This document shows positions 33,561 to 45,680 of a DNA stretch of 64,000 nt, in pieces. A program made the position numbers and the translations under genes. A model generated the notes under the pieces. That model did no database searches and was not told the origin of the DNA. It saw only the letters and a list, made by a program, of their open reading frames with translations. The stretch is from Pogonophryne albipinna (taxonomy: Eukaryota > Chordata > Actinopteri > Perciformes > Artedidraconidae), in NCBI GenBank assembly GCA_028583405.1, contig CM053263.1, positions 4,316,715-4,380,714 of the forward strand, given 5' to 3'. How positions within the stretch are numbered: the first letter of the stretch is position 1; every line of letters begins with the position of its first letter.

Positions 33561-34281
33561 AATACTCCATCTCTGCCCTGTACGATGGGCGCTGCAAGTG
33601 ATGAAAATGGGGGATGTTGGCTTATCTGGCACCCGCAGCTCACAGCCAAAGTGCGAGTGAGCGGTGGAGAAAGGGAGGGTGCACTGGAACCGGCGCTGTT
33701 GTTATTAGCATCTGGTGCTAGCTGCTCTAACGGAAGAAGAAGATGTTTCTACAATGATGTGGAGGGAGAGTCCTCTCCAGTCAGACTGAGGCTGATAACT
33801 ACAGCTCAGTGAGGTAAAGGACTCTGAGTGTTTAGATAGTTCACTTTAGTCTAAGTTATCTCAGTGGGTCTCAAACGTTTTGATCACAATTTATGTAAAC
33901 ACATATTTCCAAGGCACTCCTTTATAATTATTGGGATAAAACAGGTTTGAAATCATTCCAATGTATACTATAGGACAGTAAACCAGACATATCGTTTTAA
34001 ACTGGAGAGATAAAAAAATATGCATAAATAAAATAGTAAAATAAGATATGAATGAACAACAAAAATAAAATACTATTGGCAGTGGCGGCCGGCCCATAGG
34101 GGCGCCGCCCCACCTCTTCCCACATACAAAAAAAAAATTAAATAAAAAAAAAAATATTTAAAAAAAATACATTTAAAAAATATATATATTTTATATTTTT
34201 ATTTTTAATGAACAAGGTAAATATCATACAATTGGTATCAGTAAAATGTATAATCTACAATAAAATCTCGTTTAAAATTGT

Positions 34282-35095
34282 GTTACGATTAGAGATGTCC
34301 CGATCCGATCACGTGATCGGGGATCGGAGCCGATCACGTGATTTTGAAAAGATCGGAATCGGGAGAAAAAAATCGGGGATCGGGATTTTTTTTTTATAAA
34401 ATATTTTTATTATTTTATTTCATGTTACAAAACAAAAATGACCATGTTGACGTCTTAAAGTCATCCTGAGGCCTTAGTTTTGGTTAAAAATTACACAACA
34501 TCATGTATGTATGTGTTTTCATAGACCTGGTTGCTTATATCTCTCAAATCTGGCAACATAGTGGGCGCAGTGTCTAATAGTAGCAGTAAGCTAACGAGAG
34601 GCTACGTTCAGCTGGTGACTCGGGAGTCGGGACAGAGAAAATGTCAGGAGTTTGGAAGTATTATAAAATTGAAAGCGAAGGCAGTGTAACAGCCAGATAC
34701 AATGATTGCAAGGCGGAGGTTCCGCGTGGTGGAAAGAACAGAGCTACGTTCAACACGACCAATCTAATACGCCACCTGAGAAACAAACACAAACAACAAC
34801 ACGATGAGTACACAGCGGCCACTCAGGTATCGGCACTGAAACAACCGACACTTTCAGAGACTTTTAAAAGGAAAGAGAAACTGCCCCAGAACAGTGAAAA
34901 GGCCAAAAAAATAACAGCCAAGATAGCTGAATGCATCGCGTTGGATGACCAGCCGTTATCGGTTACCTTTTTCTCTCTTAATGCATTGCATAAAGATCGG
35001 ATCGGGAAAAATCGGTATCGGCAGATTGTCAAAATCAAATGATCGGAATCGGATCGGGAGCAAAAAAAGGTGATCGGGACATCCCTAGTTACGAT
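34282..35095 (+). mobile_element. short hAT derivative with BED finger remnant, copy 2
   Basis: Element 34290-35087 (798 bp) flanked by the exact 8-bp duplication GTTACGAT (34282-34289, 35088-35095). Nearly the reverse complement of 23018-23801, with the same termini. Carries a 133-codon open frame (34641-35042) for the BED-finger part of a transposase and nothing of the catalytic core. Confidence 0.92.
34641..35042 (+). pseudogene. BED-finger transposase fragment (133 codons)
   Basis: MSGVWKYYKIESEGSVTARY at the start, then RATFNTTNLIRHLRNKHKQQ, a linker (LSETFKRKEKLPQNSEKAKK) and an end formed by the terminal inverted repeat. In the CxxC pair the first Cys is Tyr here (ARYNDC versus ARCNVC in copy 1), so zinc binding is probably lost although the frame is open. 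Truncated derivative of a hAT transposase; a residual DNA-binding peptide is conceivable but unproven. Confidence 0.7.
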
Positions 35096-35354
35096 GTCTA
35101 AAGTTACTGATAAGTCACATGTTTCCTGCCTGGCCTTGCCCATGGCATTAGTTTATCATTACCGGGCGGAGCCCCCGAGCCAAACAGCAGCAACCAGCAC
35201 GTTGCAAAATCTCAATAGTAAACTGTGCCGCCGAAACATAATTTCTGCCAATCAGCGGCGTCAAATATTTTGGTCACGAGGGCGCTCACGTTGGCGCACA
35301 CGTTGCTTACGTGCGTTGACGTGAGTTGTTTTTTAGACTCGTGAGTGACCAAGG

Positions 35355-35763
35355 TGACGCAGTATTTGGATGAGAATGGTGTGCAGGTGGAGTCGACGGA
35401 CCTCGGTCCGCACCCAATTCCGTGTAAGAGCTACTCTCCAATCCTTTCGAAAGGAGAAGTTTGGGAGATAAATTGATACTTAAAGACCTTGGACCGGACC
35501 AACCCGATTTGTATATATCACAGCAAGCTCGTGAAAAAGACAAAACGTATCAACGAGGCTTCTCACCGTAGCTGGTACACCAGAAAGGCATGGCTAGCTG
35601 GATGCAAACAGGTAAATGCTATCTTTTGTTTCCCATGCTTGCTCTTCAAACAGCCGGGGACAGATACGATCGGTTCAGAAACTAGACAAAAGTTAAACAA
35701 GTACAAACCACAGACTGTCTGTGTCATGGAGAATACAGTCGCTGGTTTATGTATGTCTGTATA
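35355..35763 (+). pseudogene. TTF-type finger fragment of a hAT/ZMYM-like transposase
   Basis: The main open stretch (35489-35763) reads KTKRINEASHRSWYTRKAWL then CKQVNAIFCFPCLLFKQPG. The W-Y ... GCK ... FCFPCLLF pattern is the TTF-type zinc finger found at the N-terminus of some hAT transposases and of ZMYM-like proteins. The sequence before it (DLGPDQPDLYISQQ in another frame) fits the same protein with a frameshift. The core transposase is missing, so the copy is dead. Confidence 0.65.
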
Positions 35764-36606
35764 GGCCGTTGTTGTGAGTGTGGACGGTCGGAGCATATAT
35801 AACGTTAGCTTAGCCAAGCTCCATTCAGAAAACAAGCATTCTAAAAGGTTTTTCGCCTGCCGTCTGTCTGCAGACTTGTCAAAGCATCAATTCATGGTTT
35901 TTACTAACCGGTCTCAGTATGTTGTTACGTCGGCATCATTTAGAAACGTGTATTACAATTTAATCACGGTAAAATATGTTCATTTTGTTGTAGTTGTAGC
36001 TCCCGAGCCAGCGTGTCTTGTTTGAATGATGCGAGTAAACGCAGCTGGCAGCCGCGGTGAAACTCGAGCGACTAGAGCGATGCGATAGGAGCCTTTAGAG
36101 CGAAGCGAATATTCGCATCGCGTCCGGTCTGAACGCAGCATTAAAGCGAGCTCCGCGCTGCACTGGAAACGCGCCATTACATCACCAGAAGTCCTAATTT
36201 AAAGGGTAATTTCTCCCAAAAAAAAATGTTTTACTCACTATATCAACAGCCCCACCAAAAATATTTTCCACCAGCCGCCACTGGTTATTGGTTATGCTCA
36301 CATACTTATTTAATTATTCAAATGTAAACCGATCTTTTTCATATCGGTGTTTAGAGTTGTACCCCCTAGATCTAGTCTCTAGTAATTCTGCTTAAAGTGC
36401 ACCAGATTGAAGCATTTTGCTTTAAAATGTTCAAACATTTCTTCCTGGTATGCCTGAGAAGGCAGATATGCTTGTTTTTCTCAACAAGAACTTTATCATT
36501 TTTTTTACCCTGCCCCTCAAAGAATCGGAATTGAGAACCGGAATCGAAAAGTAGAATCGGAATCAGAATCGTGGAAATTCAAACGATACTCAACCCTACA
36601 CATAAT

Positions 36607-39600
36607 AGGCTCTGCCAGTAACAATGGTACATTTCAAAATGAATGAAACTCAATAACCTTCTTAGCCAACATCTCAAAAATTAGTTTTTGTTTAGATTTG
36701 AGGGCATGGAGGCTTTAATACATTGTAATTGTTTCAATTTTATGCCTACTACTTTGCCCCTTTCACTTAACAAAACACATCTGGGGAAAAACATAAATCA
36801 ATCAATCTGTGTAGTCAGTAAATCTGATCCAGGCTTTGCAGAATACATGCCATTTGATCATTTACTGCATCAGCATTCTTTTAAATCATATCAAATGTTT
36901 TGCTCAACCCTTCCACATGATAGCTGTTGAATAGGAAACAGATTAACCCGGAGAGGACCATTTGAATAGAATGGTGCAGAAGGACTGGTAACTCTCTTTT
37001 AATCTGAAGATCATAATGGTCTGTTATCAGATTCAATTTAAGGAAAAATGTATTTGTTTTAAGTCCAAGGGGGAGAATAAAACAAACATATAACAATATA
37101 AACAGTTTTACGAGGTGTATTTGAATAGCATGCTTTTTACTGTGTCTTCTGATCCGTATCAAAATGTGTCATTAATGAATTCACTTTGGCAGGATGCTCC
37201 GATTCAAAAATGACACGACTCGCACACTGCAACCACTCATCTTTCTGCACTGATTTGGCAGCTTGTTTAAAAGCCTTCACGCAAATGTTCACCATATGTG
37301 CCTTTTTATTTGTATTGGCTACTGCTGCTCTTGCTATTAGCAAAAGCCTTTGTGCATCATGTTTGTATTTCAGGCTACAATGCTGAGTTTCTGCAGCACG
37401 TCACAGCGCATTACTCCCTTCATTTTTGTTACGTGACGTGAGTGATTCTGACATAATTTGTCCTGTTCAGGTGGATTCCCCACCCTCCAAAAATGCTGAT
37501 TTAGGCTCTTCCTTTGCTGTCATGATGGATTAATGCAACCTCTAAATAGGGTCCATCATTTAAATCTGGATTATGAAGAATCATGCCCGCTTCGCTGACA
37601 CTGAGGAAAATACCTGTTTGAACATGCAGACAAAATACATATAAAAACGTTGTCCAAGAGAATAAATTAGCTGCATTACAGAGTAGTGAGGGAAATACAG
37701 CTGTGGACAGGATGGTCTGTGTTTCTCCCAGTGTTGAAATGAAATTAAAACAGTAAAAGACCCGAAAATAGCCACAATATAAGGGATGTTTTAATGTTGA
37801 GAAACTCACAGCTGAAAATAATTCAGCTTCTTAGTAATAATTTGTGAAAGACTGGAGTGTTTCATTACATAGACGTAAAAATAAATAAAGTGCCTTGATG
37901 CTTTGATGGTTTGTAATTTCAACAGCTCATCCAAAAGTGAAGGTCCAATCACAAAACATGTGTCTGGTGTTAGGTAATGGTAGAGGAGGGCAAAGTGAAA
38001 TGTATCCCAGGCTGCTTTAAATCATATAAAGTTGCTTCCTCAGTCAGTGATTAATTTCCATGACAGAGATCTGTAAAGCATCAGTTGTTGTGCCTCGTGA
38101 ATATAGAATATTCAACTTTTCCAAAGTCCTATACGCTTCTATGAATATAGATTTTCCATCCTTGTGTATAATTGTTGACGGTTTTGGCAGAAGCGCACTA
38201 TTAAACCGTCATATAGGCAAACTGAACTGAGATACACAGTTTGGAGGATCAATAGCAACTGTAAATGGACCACAGTTTTAACACTAAACTGTACTATGTT
38301 TCCATAACATTTAATTATAACATTTAGGGAGAATGTATAGATAAGTAAATCTCAAAGCTTTCATTTAAGAACTTGCCAGCTAACATAAACTTGAAGTCTT
38401 TGTTGGCAGACAAGGGAGCTGCTTGGCCGGTCACCTCAGCACAGTAAATCAGAAACAGACTGAAATGGAAAGAAAGAAAAATGCCCAAAAAACATATCCA
38501 AACCCATGCAAGAGATTAATGAAGTCTTGGGAAGGCCCAGTAAGTCCTTGTACGAGCAGAAACTTGTGTTGCAGCCCTTCACTAACTCTAAATTACAGAT
38601 TTGTGGACATGGGTAATGAGAAAATGATGTGCTGCCACAGTAAAAGAGTTATTTGACAGCAGCATATATTCCACACCAAATGTTTATGTGTTCATCATAT
38701 AAAAATAGGTAACTGGCAGCTAAGCTTATCGGGGAATAAAGCAGTTTAGGTCAAAGTGACAATTAGGGTTTGGTACCTCAAACCACAGTGGTTAGAATTA
38801 AAGTTACAGACGTTATTAAAGAAGAAAAACAATTGGTCCCTTTGACCTCCACTTAAGGTCTCTCACAATGTTTAAGTGTTAAGTGCCTACTTTTTATTGT
38901 GTCTTCGACATAATCCTCTTGTGGTGTAAAAATAAATTACATAATAGAATATATTCCTTTTTCCTGGAATAATGGCCTCAATGGTTTGGAACAGAAAAAG
39001 TCTATGGTATTCCAAAACCGAACACATGCCAATGGATGTCTGTATTTTCGTCTAATAAGCCTAAATTCCTCTACTCTGCATTTTTATAAGTGGTAGTCTT
39101 GTAGTAAAGTTCCAATAGAACACAATGGGCCCTTTCACACGTCCTTTGGCACGGATTTTTCAAACTTTTCAGTTTGATTCAAAGAAAAATTACAGGTGTG
39201 AAACCTTTCACAGACGACGGTGAGAAACAAATAGTAAAATCTTTCCAATGGAAGGGAGTGATCTCGGTCCGTTTTATTATGAAATGAACAATGGTTAGTT
39301 TATTTTCTAGATGGACTTTTTTCTTTTTAATTGGACCAATTAGGACTGGACCAATTAGGACAAACAATTAAATGAACGTGTTTATTTGTTCTTCTCCATT
39401 CATCAAACTGCAATAAAGCGATAAGTGTAGGACTGACGACATACCGACATTACCTCAACCTATCTACAAACTATCAATTGGGCAAGTATAGGGAGATACT
39501 GTTCACATAAGTGTTGACAGGAACAGCAGGTATGAATTATTCCTTTAGATTTAATGTATACAACCCAACAAAAAGTAAAACCTTGGTACTGACTTTAGGG

Positions 39601-39644
39601 TGTAAAAAGGCCCAATAGCATCCTAACTGCTGAGTTTTTCTTTA
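36607..39644. other. non-coding region
   Basis: AT-rich; no gene, paired termini or tandem array found. Confidence 0.55.
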
Positions 39645-40825
39645 CCGTAATACAGTGTTTTTCAAAGTGGGGGGCGCAGAGGCATGACACGGGAGAGACA
39701 AGGAGGAAGAATGATTTTGAAAAAAAATAAAAAGAATCATAATTTGAAAAATGATATGATACAGTACAGTACAAGTACGTCTGGGTCTCTGTGTTTAATT
39801 CAAGCTCGGCTCTGTGTGTGTGTGGAACGAGCCATTTTGTGTGCGTGTGTGCGCGAGCGAGAGAGAGCTAGTGGCCGGGTCTCAAACGTTTTGGTCACGA
39901 TTAATGTAAACAATTATTTCCGAGGCACACGTTTATATGATCATTATAGTTATAAAAAAATAAGAGAATGAATGAAAAACAGGTATGAAATACTATATGA
40001 CAGTAAAACAAGAATACAGTTTAAAAGGGGAGTGATTTGTAAAATATCCATAAAGAAAAAGAACATCTGCTTACAGTTCCGTTTCAAATGGGTGTTGAGA
40101 GATCCATAGATCTCTTCATGTTGCTCTCAAAATGCACCAGATTGATGCTTTTAACTTCAATATTTAAAAAAAAATCTTCTCGGGGGAGCATGCCTCCGGA
40201 CCCCCCATAGAGGATGTTGGATCCACTCCCCACTTATAAAAATAGCACTTTACCCCTGCTTACACCTATATGCCGTGAGTTGATTATCGAGCCTTCATGG
40301 TAACAGTTGCGGGTACACTGTGTATTTGCGTGGGGATTGTTGCAGTAGAAAATTCCACTGTAGCGACCGGTACATTAATGGGAAACCCTAAATGTTTTTG
40401 CACCCTCTAAGAAACTTCAAGCTACCCCACAGCACCCCCAAAAGAAATCTCTGGCACCGCCACTGAGCCTGCAACCCCGTTTTGAAGAAATGTGCAGTGC
40501 AAAACAGGCTCATTGCAGCCACTAATGCTGTGATAAGACACACTTTTTTTGCCAAATATCAGCATTTTCTGAGTGGCAAAGTATTATAATGTATTGTTCT
40601 AGCAAAGGGATTGCACATTTGTATTATGTATTTTTCTTTTTTATCACACAGACTTATGGAGCATTGTTTTATTATCACTGTTCTGGCAAAGGAATGAACA
40701 CGTTCATATTGATGTATTTTAATAAATGTTAACTTGGCCCATTACGTGACTATTTGTGTTGTGACTTTTTTTTTTCTCCAAAGGGGGGGCCTGACAGAAA
40801 AAGTTTGAGAACCACTGCCGTAGTA
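39645..40825. mobile_element. hAT-like element (CAGTGTTTTTCAAAG family)
   Basis: Element 39653-40817 (1165 bp). Ends CAGTGTTTTTCAAAGTGGGG and, reversed, CAGTGGTTCTCAAACTTTTT. Flanks CCGTAATA and CCGTAGTA match in 7 of 8 positions. No transposase visible; the part around 39880-40170 resembles the core of the outer nest element (33870-34079 and 36390-36430, e.g. TGCACCAGATTGA). Confidence 0.75.
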
Positions 40826-43800
40826 GGACTTGAGATTTTAAATTGTATAAACATATACTGGAATTTTATTTCATAACTTCAGAGGAAGTAATCCTCCTTT
40901 AAACTGTAAACTGTTATGTGTATAAATGCAGAAACCCCTATTTCTGGCTCTTATTTGATCAAAATAATATCTTTGTTTTAAATAAAGCCTGTATTGTTGT
41001 CTGTAATATATTTGATGGAGAGATTTTTAAGGAATTAAGAGCTTGCAGAGACATCCAATATAACATTAGAAACACTCAACACATCAAACAAGAGCAGTCA
41101 TTTAATGAGGTGTGGATTTAATAATCATTAATGGATTTATTTCATACTGATTCATGCTCATATCAAATTAATAAGATATGATTTGATGAATCTCTTCATG
41201 CAAAGGAAGAGTGCATTCCTTTCTGGTCATTTTAATAAGACTGCATTTGTGGATTTAAGTTCCAGCCCAGCCTTGCAGCGTATTAAGACGGTGCAGCTTC
41301 AATTCAAAATACATAAAGGTTTGAACTGGCATAAAATAAGGCTGCAAAGACCAGGTAATAGCCAAATTAATAGAGTGGGGTTTAGAAGAATATTATAAAA
41401 GATCCAAATCATTATGAAGAAGTAACAATTAGTTTGTTTGCAAAGTAGATTTTTTTAAATTGTGGTCATAGGAAAGAGTCCATTGCACAATGCAAATCTG
41501 CTCTTGTTGTTCATAAACCTTATCCCACATCCCCATTTTAAAACCATGCAATTACATGAAATCATTGCTTTAATGCTATAATATATAGCTGCCAGACAGC
41601 TGTGTTTGACTAGGTATTTATAATAAGACTATCTGAATGATTGCATTATGTGAAGGCTGCACTGGGAAGGCAATAACATTATGAAGACTGCATATGAACT
41701 AATGTTTGTCATTATTTTGTTCTTTACTCTACAGTGTTAGTATGTACATGCTCAATCTATAATAACCCATATCCTTCCTCTCTTTTTCAAACCGTGAATC
41801 ATAATTAATCTATATTTTAATTCTACGCTGCTCAGTGGCCCGGCAGCTGTGTTTGTGTATTTCAACATATCCCTCTCCTTTATTATAGGGTGCAATGTAA
41901 ACTTGGCCGGTTGGGAAGTGTTCCCTCTTTCACTTTGCCTACCGCCGAGAAGGAGTCTGTAACCATGGAGACAAAAAGTCCTGTCGGCCCTGAATGGCCA
42001 CGTTTAAACCAAAACACCACTTGAGAGTGTTTCCGTCGCCTGTGTGCCTTTTTCAGAGCCATGTGGGGCTCAGGGGTGAGTGAGTAGGGATAATGAATGA
42101 CAGAGTAGCCTCCATGAAAAGGCTTTTCTTTGTGTGGGTGTACATTATTATGACAATAGGTGATGAACGTTTTCTTGGGTTTCAAGAGATGCTATTCAGC
42201 TGTGTTGTCGTCATGATTCTCACACATTCAGTGGGGCTTATTCGGGGAGCCATCTTAAAGAAAAGTGCATGGAACAAAGTGTCAGACCTGTACTATTGCA
42301 TTCACTGTGTTTTCAGGCTCCATGCCAGTGTCCACTTTTAAAGAAATTGATGCTTTGATACTTCTTTTCACCCATCAAAGAAAATGTCACTATTTCACAA
42401 GAGAAGAGCGATTGTTTTTTTATTCTGTAATAATGGATTATCAGACTGACATCAGTGTGTTTATGTAAAACCAGAAAGTGTATATACCAAGTTATAGGTG
42501 GGATATGGACCCCACCTATAACTTGGTTCCTAGTTGGACCATGGACCTCTACTTTGTCTGATTGATCATTTGAGATGACTTTTCTGTTTATGCCCACTCC
42601 AGGATTACTGTTTGATTTTTTTTCAGTGCTGTACAACCTTCCAAAAGGGAGGTCCCCAAAATGAATGTTCTGTTCTGGTGCCCCCACAATACCACAAACA
42701 CAAGATTTTATGCGTGTGCTTTTTTGTGTCTTTGTGTCCACTCGTCTCTGTAAGGAAAGTCTTTAAAGTGAACCAAACTGACGGGATTCCTTAAGTGTGA
42801 TTATCATATGAATAAGTATCACACACACAAGTAACACACAGTCTCACTCAGATATCCAATAGGTCAGTTCCCACAGTACCACTAGCCCAGATCCCAATTG
42901 TTGGCCTGTCACTGCCATCACTGGTGCCTCTACTCTGTATGTGTGTTTGAGCAGTATGTGTGTGTGTGAGCATGAATGTCTGTGTGCAAGGTCTGTTTAG
43001 TCCATCACAGCTGAGACAGTCAGAGATGGGAATGACAGAGCTCCTCTGCCTCCCTGCTGGTAAATTACTTAGAGAGTCTGGGATGGGATTTGTGTATTCA
43101 GACTGCACTCAACTTTAAAGGCTTCCGTTGGTTGTCATTGAGAAAGACACATGGGCTATTACAAATACAACTTTTTTTTGTGGAATGCTACACATGTGCA
43201 GGTTTACTATAAAAGTTATAATGCAGGAAAAAGGTACTAAGGGTATTTGCCAATTTTTCAGAATTGTAGAAAAAGCATGATAAATGCAAATTGTGGTATT
43301 TGGCAGAAAAATATGCAACTAATTGAACCTTACTTGGTAACTGGGGACTCCATTATGAACCATCTGGCTTTATGGTTTCACACATGCAGCAATGCAGAGT
43401 CCATCACATCCCCCTTCACTGGTAAATCAACCACATCAAGGCTCTCCTTGCACTGACTCTCTAAATGAAACATAATTTCAGCTCGTAATGGTGAAGTCAA
43501 GTCAGCTGACCACAAATAGCTGGGTCATTCTGGGTATATGAGAACATGACAAGGATTTTTTTTCCTCCCACAGTTAGTGACTGAGTGGGTTTCACTGCTG
43601 TCCTGTTACAGTATTTTGACTGTACAGCAATTTAGAAAAAAGGGCTTTAGATGGTTTTGCAGCCAGTATGTTCACATACAATTGATATAATATAGATGAA
43701 AAAACAAACAAATGCCTTCACTTCATCCATGGAGCTGCAACACTATGGTTTTCACTCACAACTCCTCACAAAAGTCATTGCAGTTGGAATATACTTGGTT

Positions 43801-44584
43801 ATCTCCACAGGATTTAACAAGATTTTATCAAGGTGCACACATCTATATGAAACACAATTTTTCCACTTACAGCATTAGAACTGCTGACACAACTGAAACT
43901 CTAAAAATGTTGTTTATTGAGACAACCCCCGGGGCTACTTATTTTATATGAACCACACCCGTTACCCAACTTCCATTGATCAAACCTGTCCAGACCTCCA
44001 AACACAACCAGTAATTCATTTTTTACATCACTATAAATGTTTAGTCATTAACATTCTCATAAATCATAGGGTTTCAATGGATGACTTTAATAACCCTATG
44101 GATTTCTACCCATCTATTGTAAAGCACTGGTAGAGATGGAGCTTGCATGAGAACGATAGGAAGTGGTGTTTTGAATGGTCCTTCAGTATACATGTAGGTT
44201 GATTTTTAGAAAGTTTGAGGTTTAAGTAAGAGAAAATGAAAGACATTCTACTTATACATAAAATAAGTTGTATAAATGGTGGGCAGACGACCAAATATTA
44301 GATATACAGTGGATGTATAGGTGCGTAGGTATAGCCTCTAGCTCTTTTCATTAAATTGTGTGTATGGGCCTGTTGAGTGATAGGGGCGATGAGTTGAATG
44401 TAAGAATCCTTTACAAGCATGTCGGCACAGGCAAATAACCTACAGACGTCCCCATATGTCTCTATATGTCAACGCAACTGTCTACAATAAGATCACTGCA
44501 ATGATTTTTCACTTTTGGCAAATCCTCTGAGGTATACAGCAAAATAAAAAGATGCTGGGGTCAAAACTTGATGGGACCCAATGA
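40826..44584. other. non-coding region
   Basis: No gene recognised. Contains a perfect 16-bp hairpin at 42487-42526 and a short G/T-rich stretch near 42955-42970. Confidence 0.55.
42487..42526. repeat. 16-bp perfect inverted repeat (hairpin)
   Basis: CCAAGTTATAGGTGGG, loop ATATGGAC, then CCCACCTATAACTTGG. Perfect pairing over 16 bp with an 8-base loop. Not associated with a recognised transposon end or gene. Confidence 0.95.
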
Positions 44585-44876
44585 CCTCCCTCTAGGGGTG
44601 TAACGGTACACGTACCCGTACCGAAATTATTCGGTACGGGCCCTTCGGTTCGGTACACGTGTGTACCGAAGTGTACCGAACGAATATAACGTTAAACGTA
44701 AAAAATTGAGAACATGAACAACTTCTTGGAAGTAATCTCAGGTGCTGCGTCGCAGCATTCAGAGTAATTTGCTCCCATTGTGTTCAACGCGTCATCGAGC
44801 GAGCAAGTCATTTCATTGGACGAGCTGGTCAGAGGGATGCGTTCAAATGTAGTCAGTAATTTGAGGAACTGTCGAA

Positions 44877-45351
44877 ATGGCGAACGCAGATAAAGTTGAG
44901 CTCGAAAATCCTCCAGCATCATTGAAGTCTCCGTTTGGGAACATTTTGGTTTCGCAGTTACGTACAAGGATGACGGACAAAGACAGGTGGACCGAACCAA
45001 AGCTGTTTGTCGGCATTCTTCAACTAAAATTGGTTACGCGGCTGGCAATACATCAAACTTGCACACTCATTTGAAAAGGCATCACCCGAACGTGAATATC
45101 ACCGGTACCAAAAGACTGAAGTGCAAACCCAACTCCCGCTAGCATGTAAGCCTCCACCTCTCGCAGAGAGTTCAGACCGAGCCAAAGCTATTACAAACGC
45201 CAAATATCCTTATGTTGCCATGTTAGCAAAGCGCTACCTGGCTGTGCTACCTCTGTCCCTAGAGAGGGTGTTCTCCACAGCAGGAGACATTGTTAGTGCC
45301 AGCAGATCTGCCCTTTCAGCAAGCAATGTGGACAAGTTCATCTTTCTTTAA
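44877..45351 (+). pseudogene. hAT transposase remnant: BED end joined to C-terminal dimerisation domain
   Basis: An N-terminal frame (MANADKVELENPPASLKSPF) leads into BED-finger remnants (THLKRHHPNV, near 45065-45090) in a shifted frame. Next comes the hAT C-terminal block: YPYVAMLAKRYLAVLPLSLE then RVFSTAGDIVSASRSALS and VDKFIFL, ending in a stop at 45349-45351. The LPxSxERVFSxAG signature is diagnostic of the hAT dimerisation domain. Roughly 450 residues expected between the two domains are missing. Confidence 0.85.
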
Positions 45352-45404
45352 AACAACATGAAAATACAATGACAAGCAAGTCATGATGTCAAACTGGCTG
45401 CTTA

Positions 45405-45680
45405 GGTACTAGTACAGTACAGTTCAAATACAGATTATTTCAGTTCATCGAAATGCTGCACCTTAATGTTTATTTTATTATATTTTATATTTATTTGAGT
45501 GAATATTCATAGTTTAATAATAATTAAAAACCCAAAACTAATAATTTATGTTTTGTGAGTACTAGTACAGTAAAGTTCAAATACAGATTATTTTAGTTCA
45601 TCGAAATGCTGCACCTTAATGTTTATTATATTATATTTTGTATTTATTTGAGTGAATACATTATTCAGTTTAATAAAAAA
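45405..45680 (+). repeat. internal tandem duplication of about 150 bp
   Basis: TACTAGTACAGTACAGTTCA at about 45410 and TACTAGTACAGTAAAGTTCA at about 45561 each begin a near-identical stretch that continues with CATCGAAATGCTGCACCTTA. It lies in the 3' part of the hAT element, after the stop codon. Confidence 0.9.

Larger units (their letters stand above)
30711..33583 (-). mobile_element. hAT-like element with GAGTCC minisatellites, inside the nest
   Basis: Element 30719-33575 flanked by the exact 8-bp duplication CCCTGTAC (30711-30718, 33576-33583). Left end CAGTGTTGTAGTCAAGTCAC; right end, reversed, CAGAGATGGAGTATTCGAGT. GAGTCCGAGTCC arrays sit just inside both ends. The minus strand near 33155-33240 reads FKDFVSILGKSSAKCTLCGQ, the start of a BED finger, so the element derives from a BED-hAT. 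It is split by another hAT at 31401-32931. Confidence 0.8.
34072..36291 (+). mobile_element. hAT element with TTF-type finger, inside the nest
   Basis: Element 34080-36283 (2204 bp). Ends CAGTGGCGGCCGGCC and, reversed, CAGTGGCGGCTGGTGG. Flanks ACTATTGG and GTTATTGG agree in 6 of 8 positions, as expected for a slightly decayed 8-bp duplication. Carries a transposase N-terminal fragment at 35355-35763 and is itself interrupted by the BED-hAT at 34290-35087. Confidence 0.75.
27439..36606. mobile_element. outer hAT-like element of a transposon nest
   Basis: Element 27447-36598 flanked by the exact 8-bp duplication CACATAAT (27439-27446, 36599-36606). Termini: TAGGGTTGGGTACCGAGAAC on the left and, reversed, TAGGGTTGAGTATCG on the right, with subterminal GAACCGG/GAATCGG repeats on both sides. 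After removing the inner insertions only about 1.2 kb belongs to this element (27447-27608, 30485-30718, 33584-34079, 36292-36598), with no transposase visible. Part of that core (from 33862, CAGTGGGTCTCAAACGTTTT) resembles sequence inside the element at 39653-40817. Confidence 0.85.
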
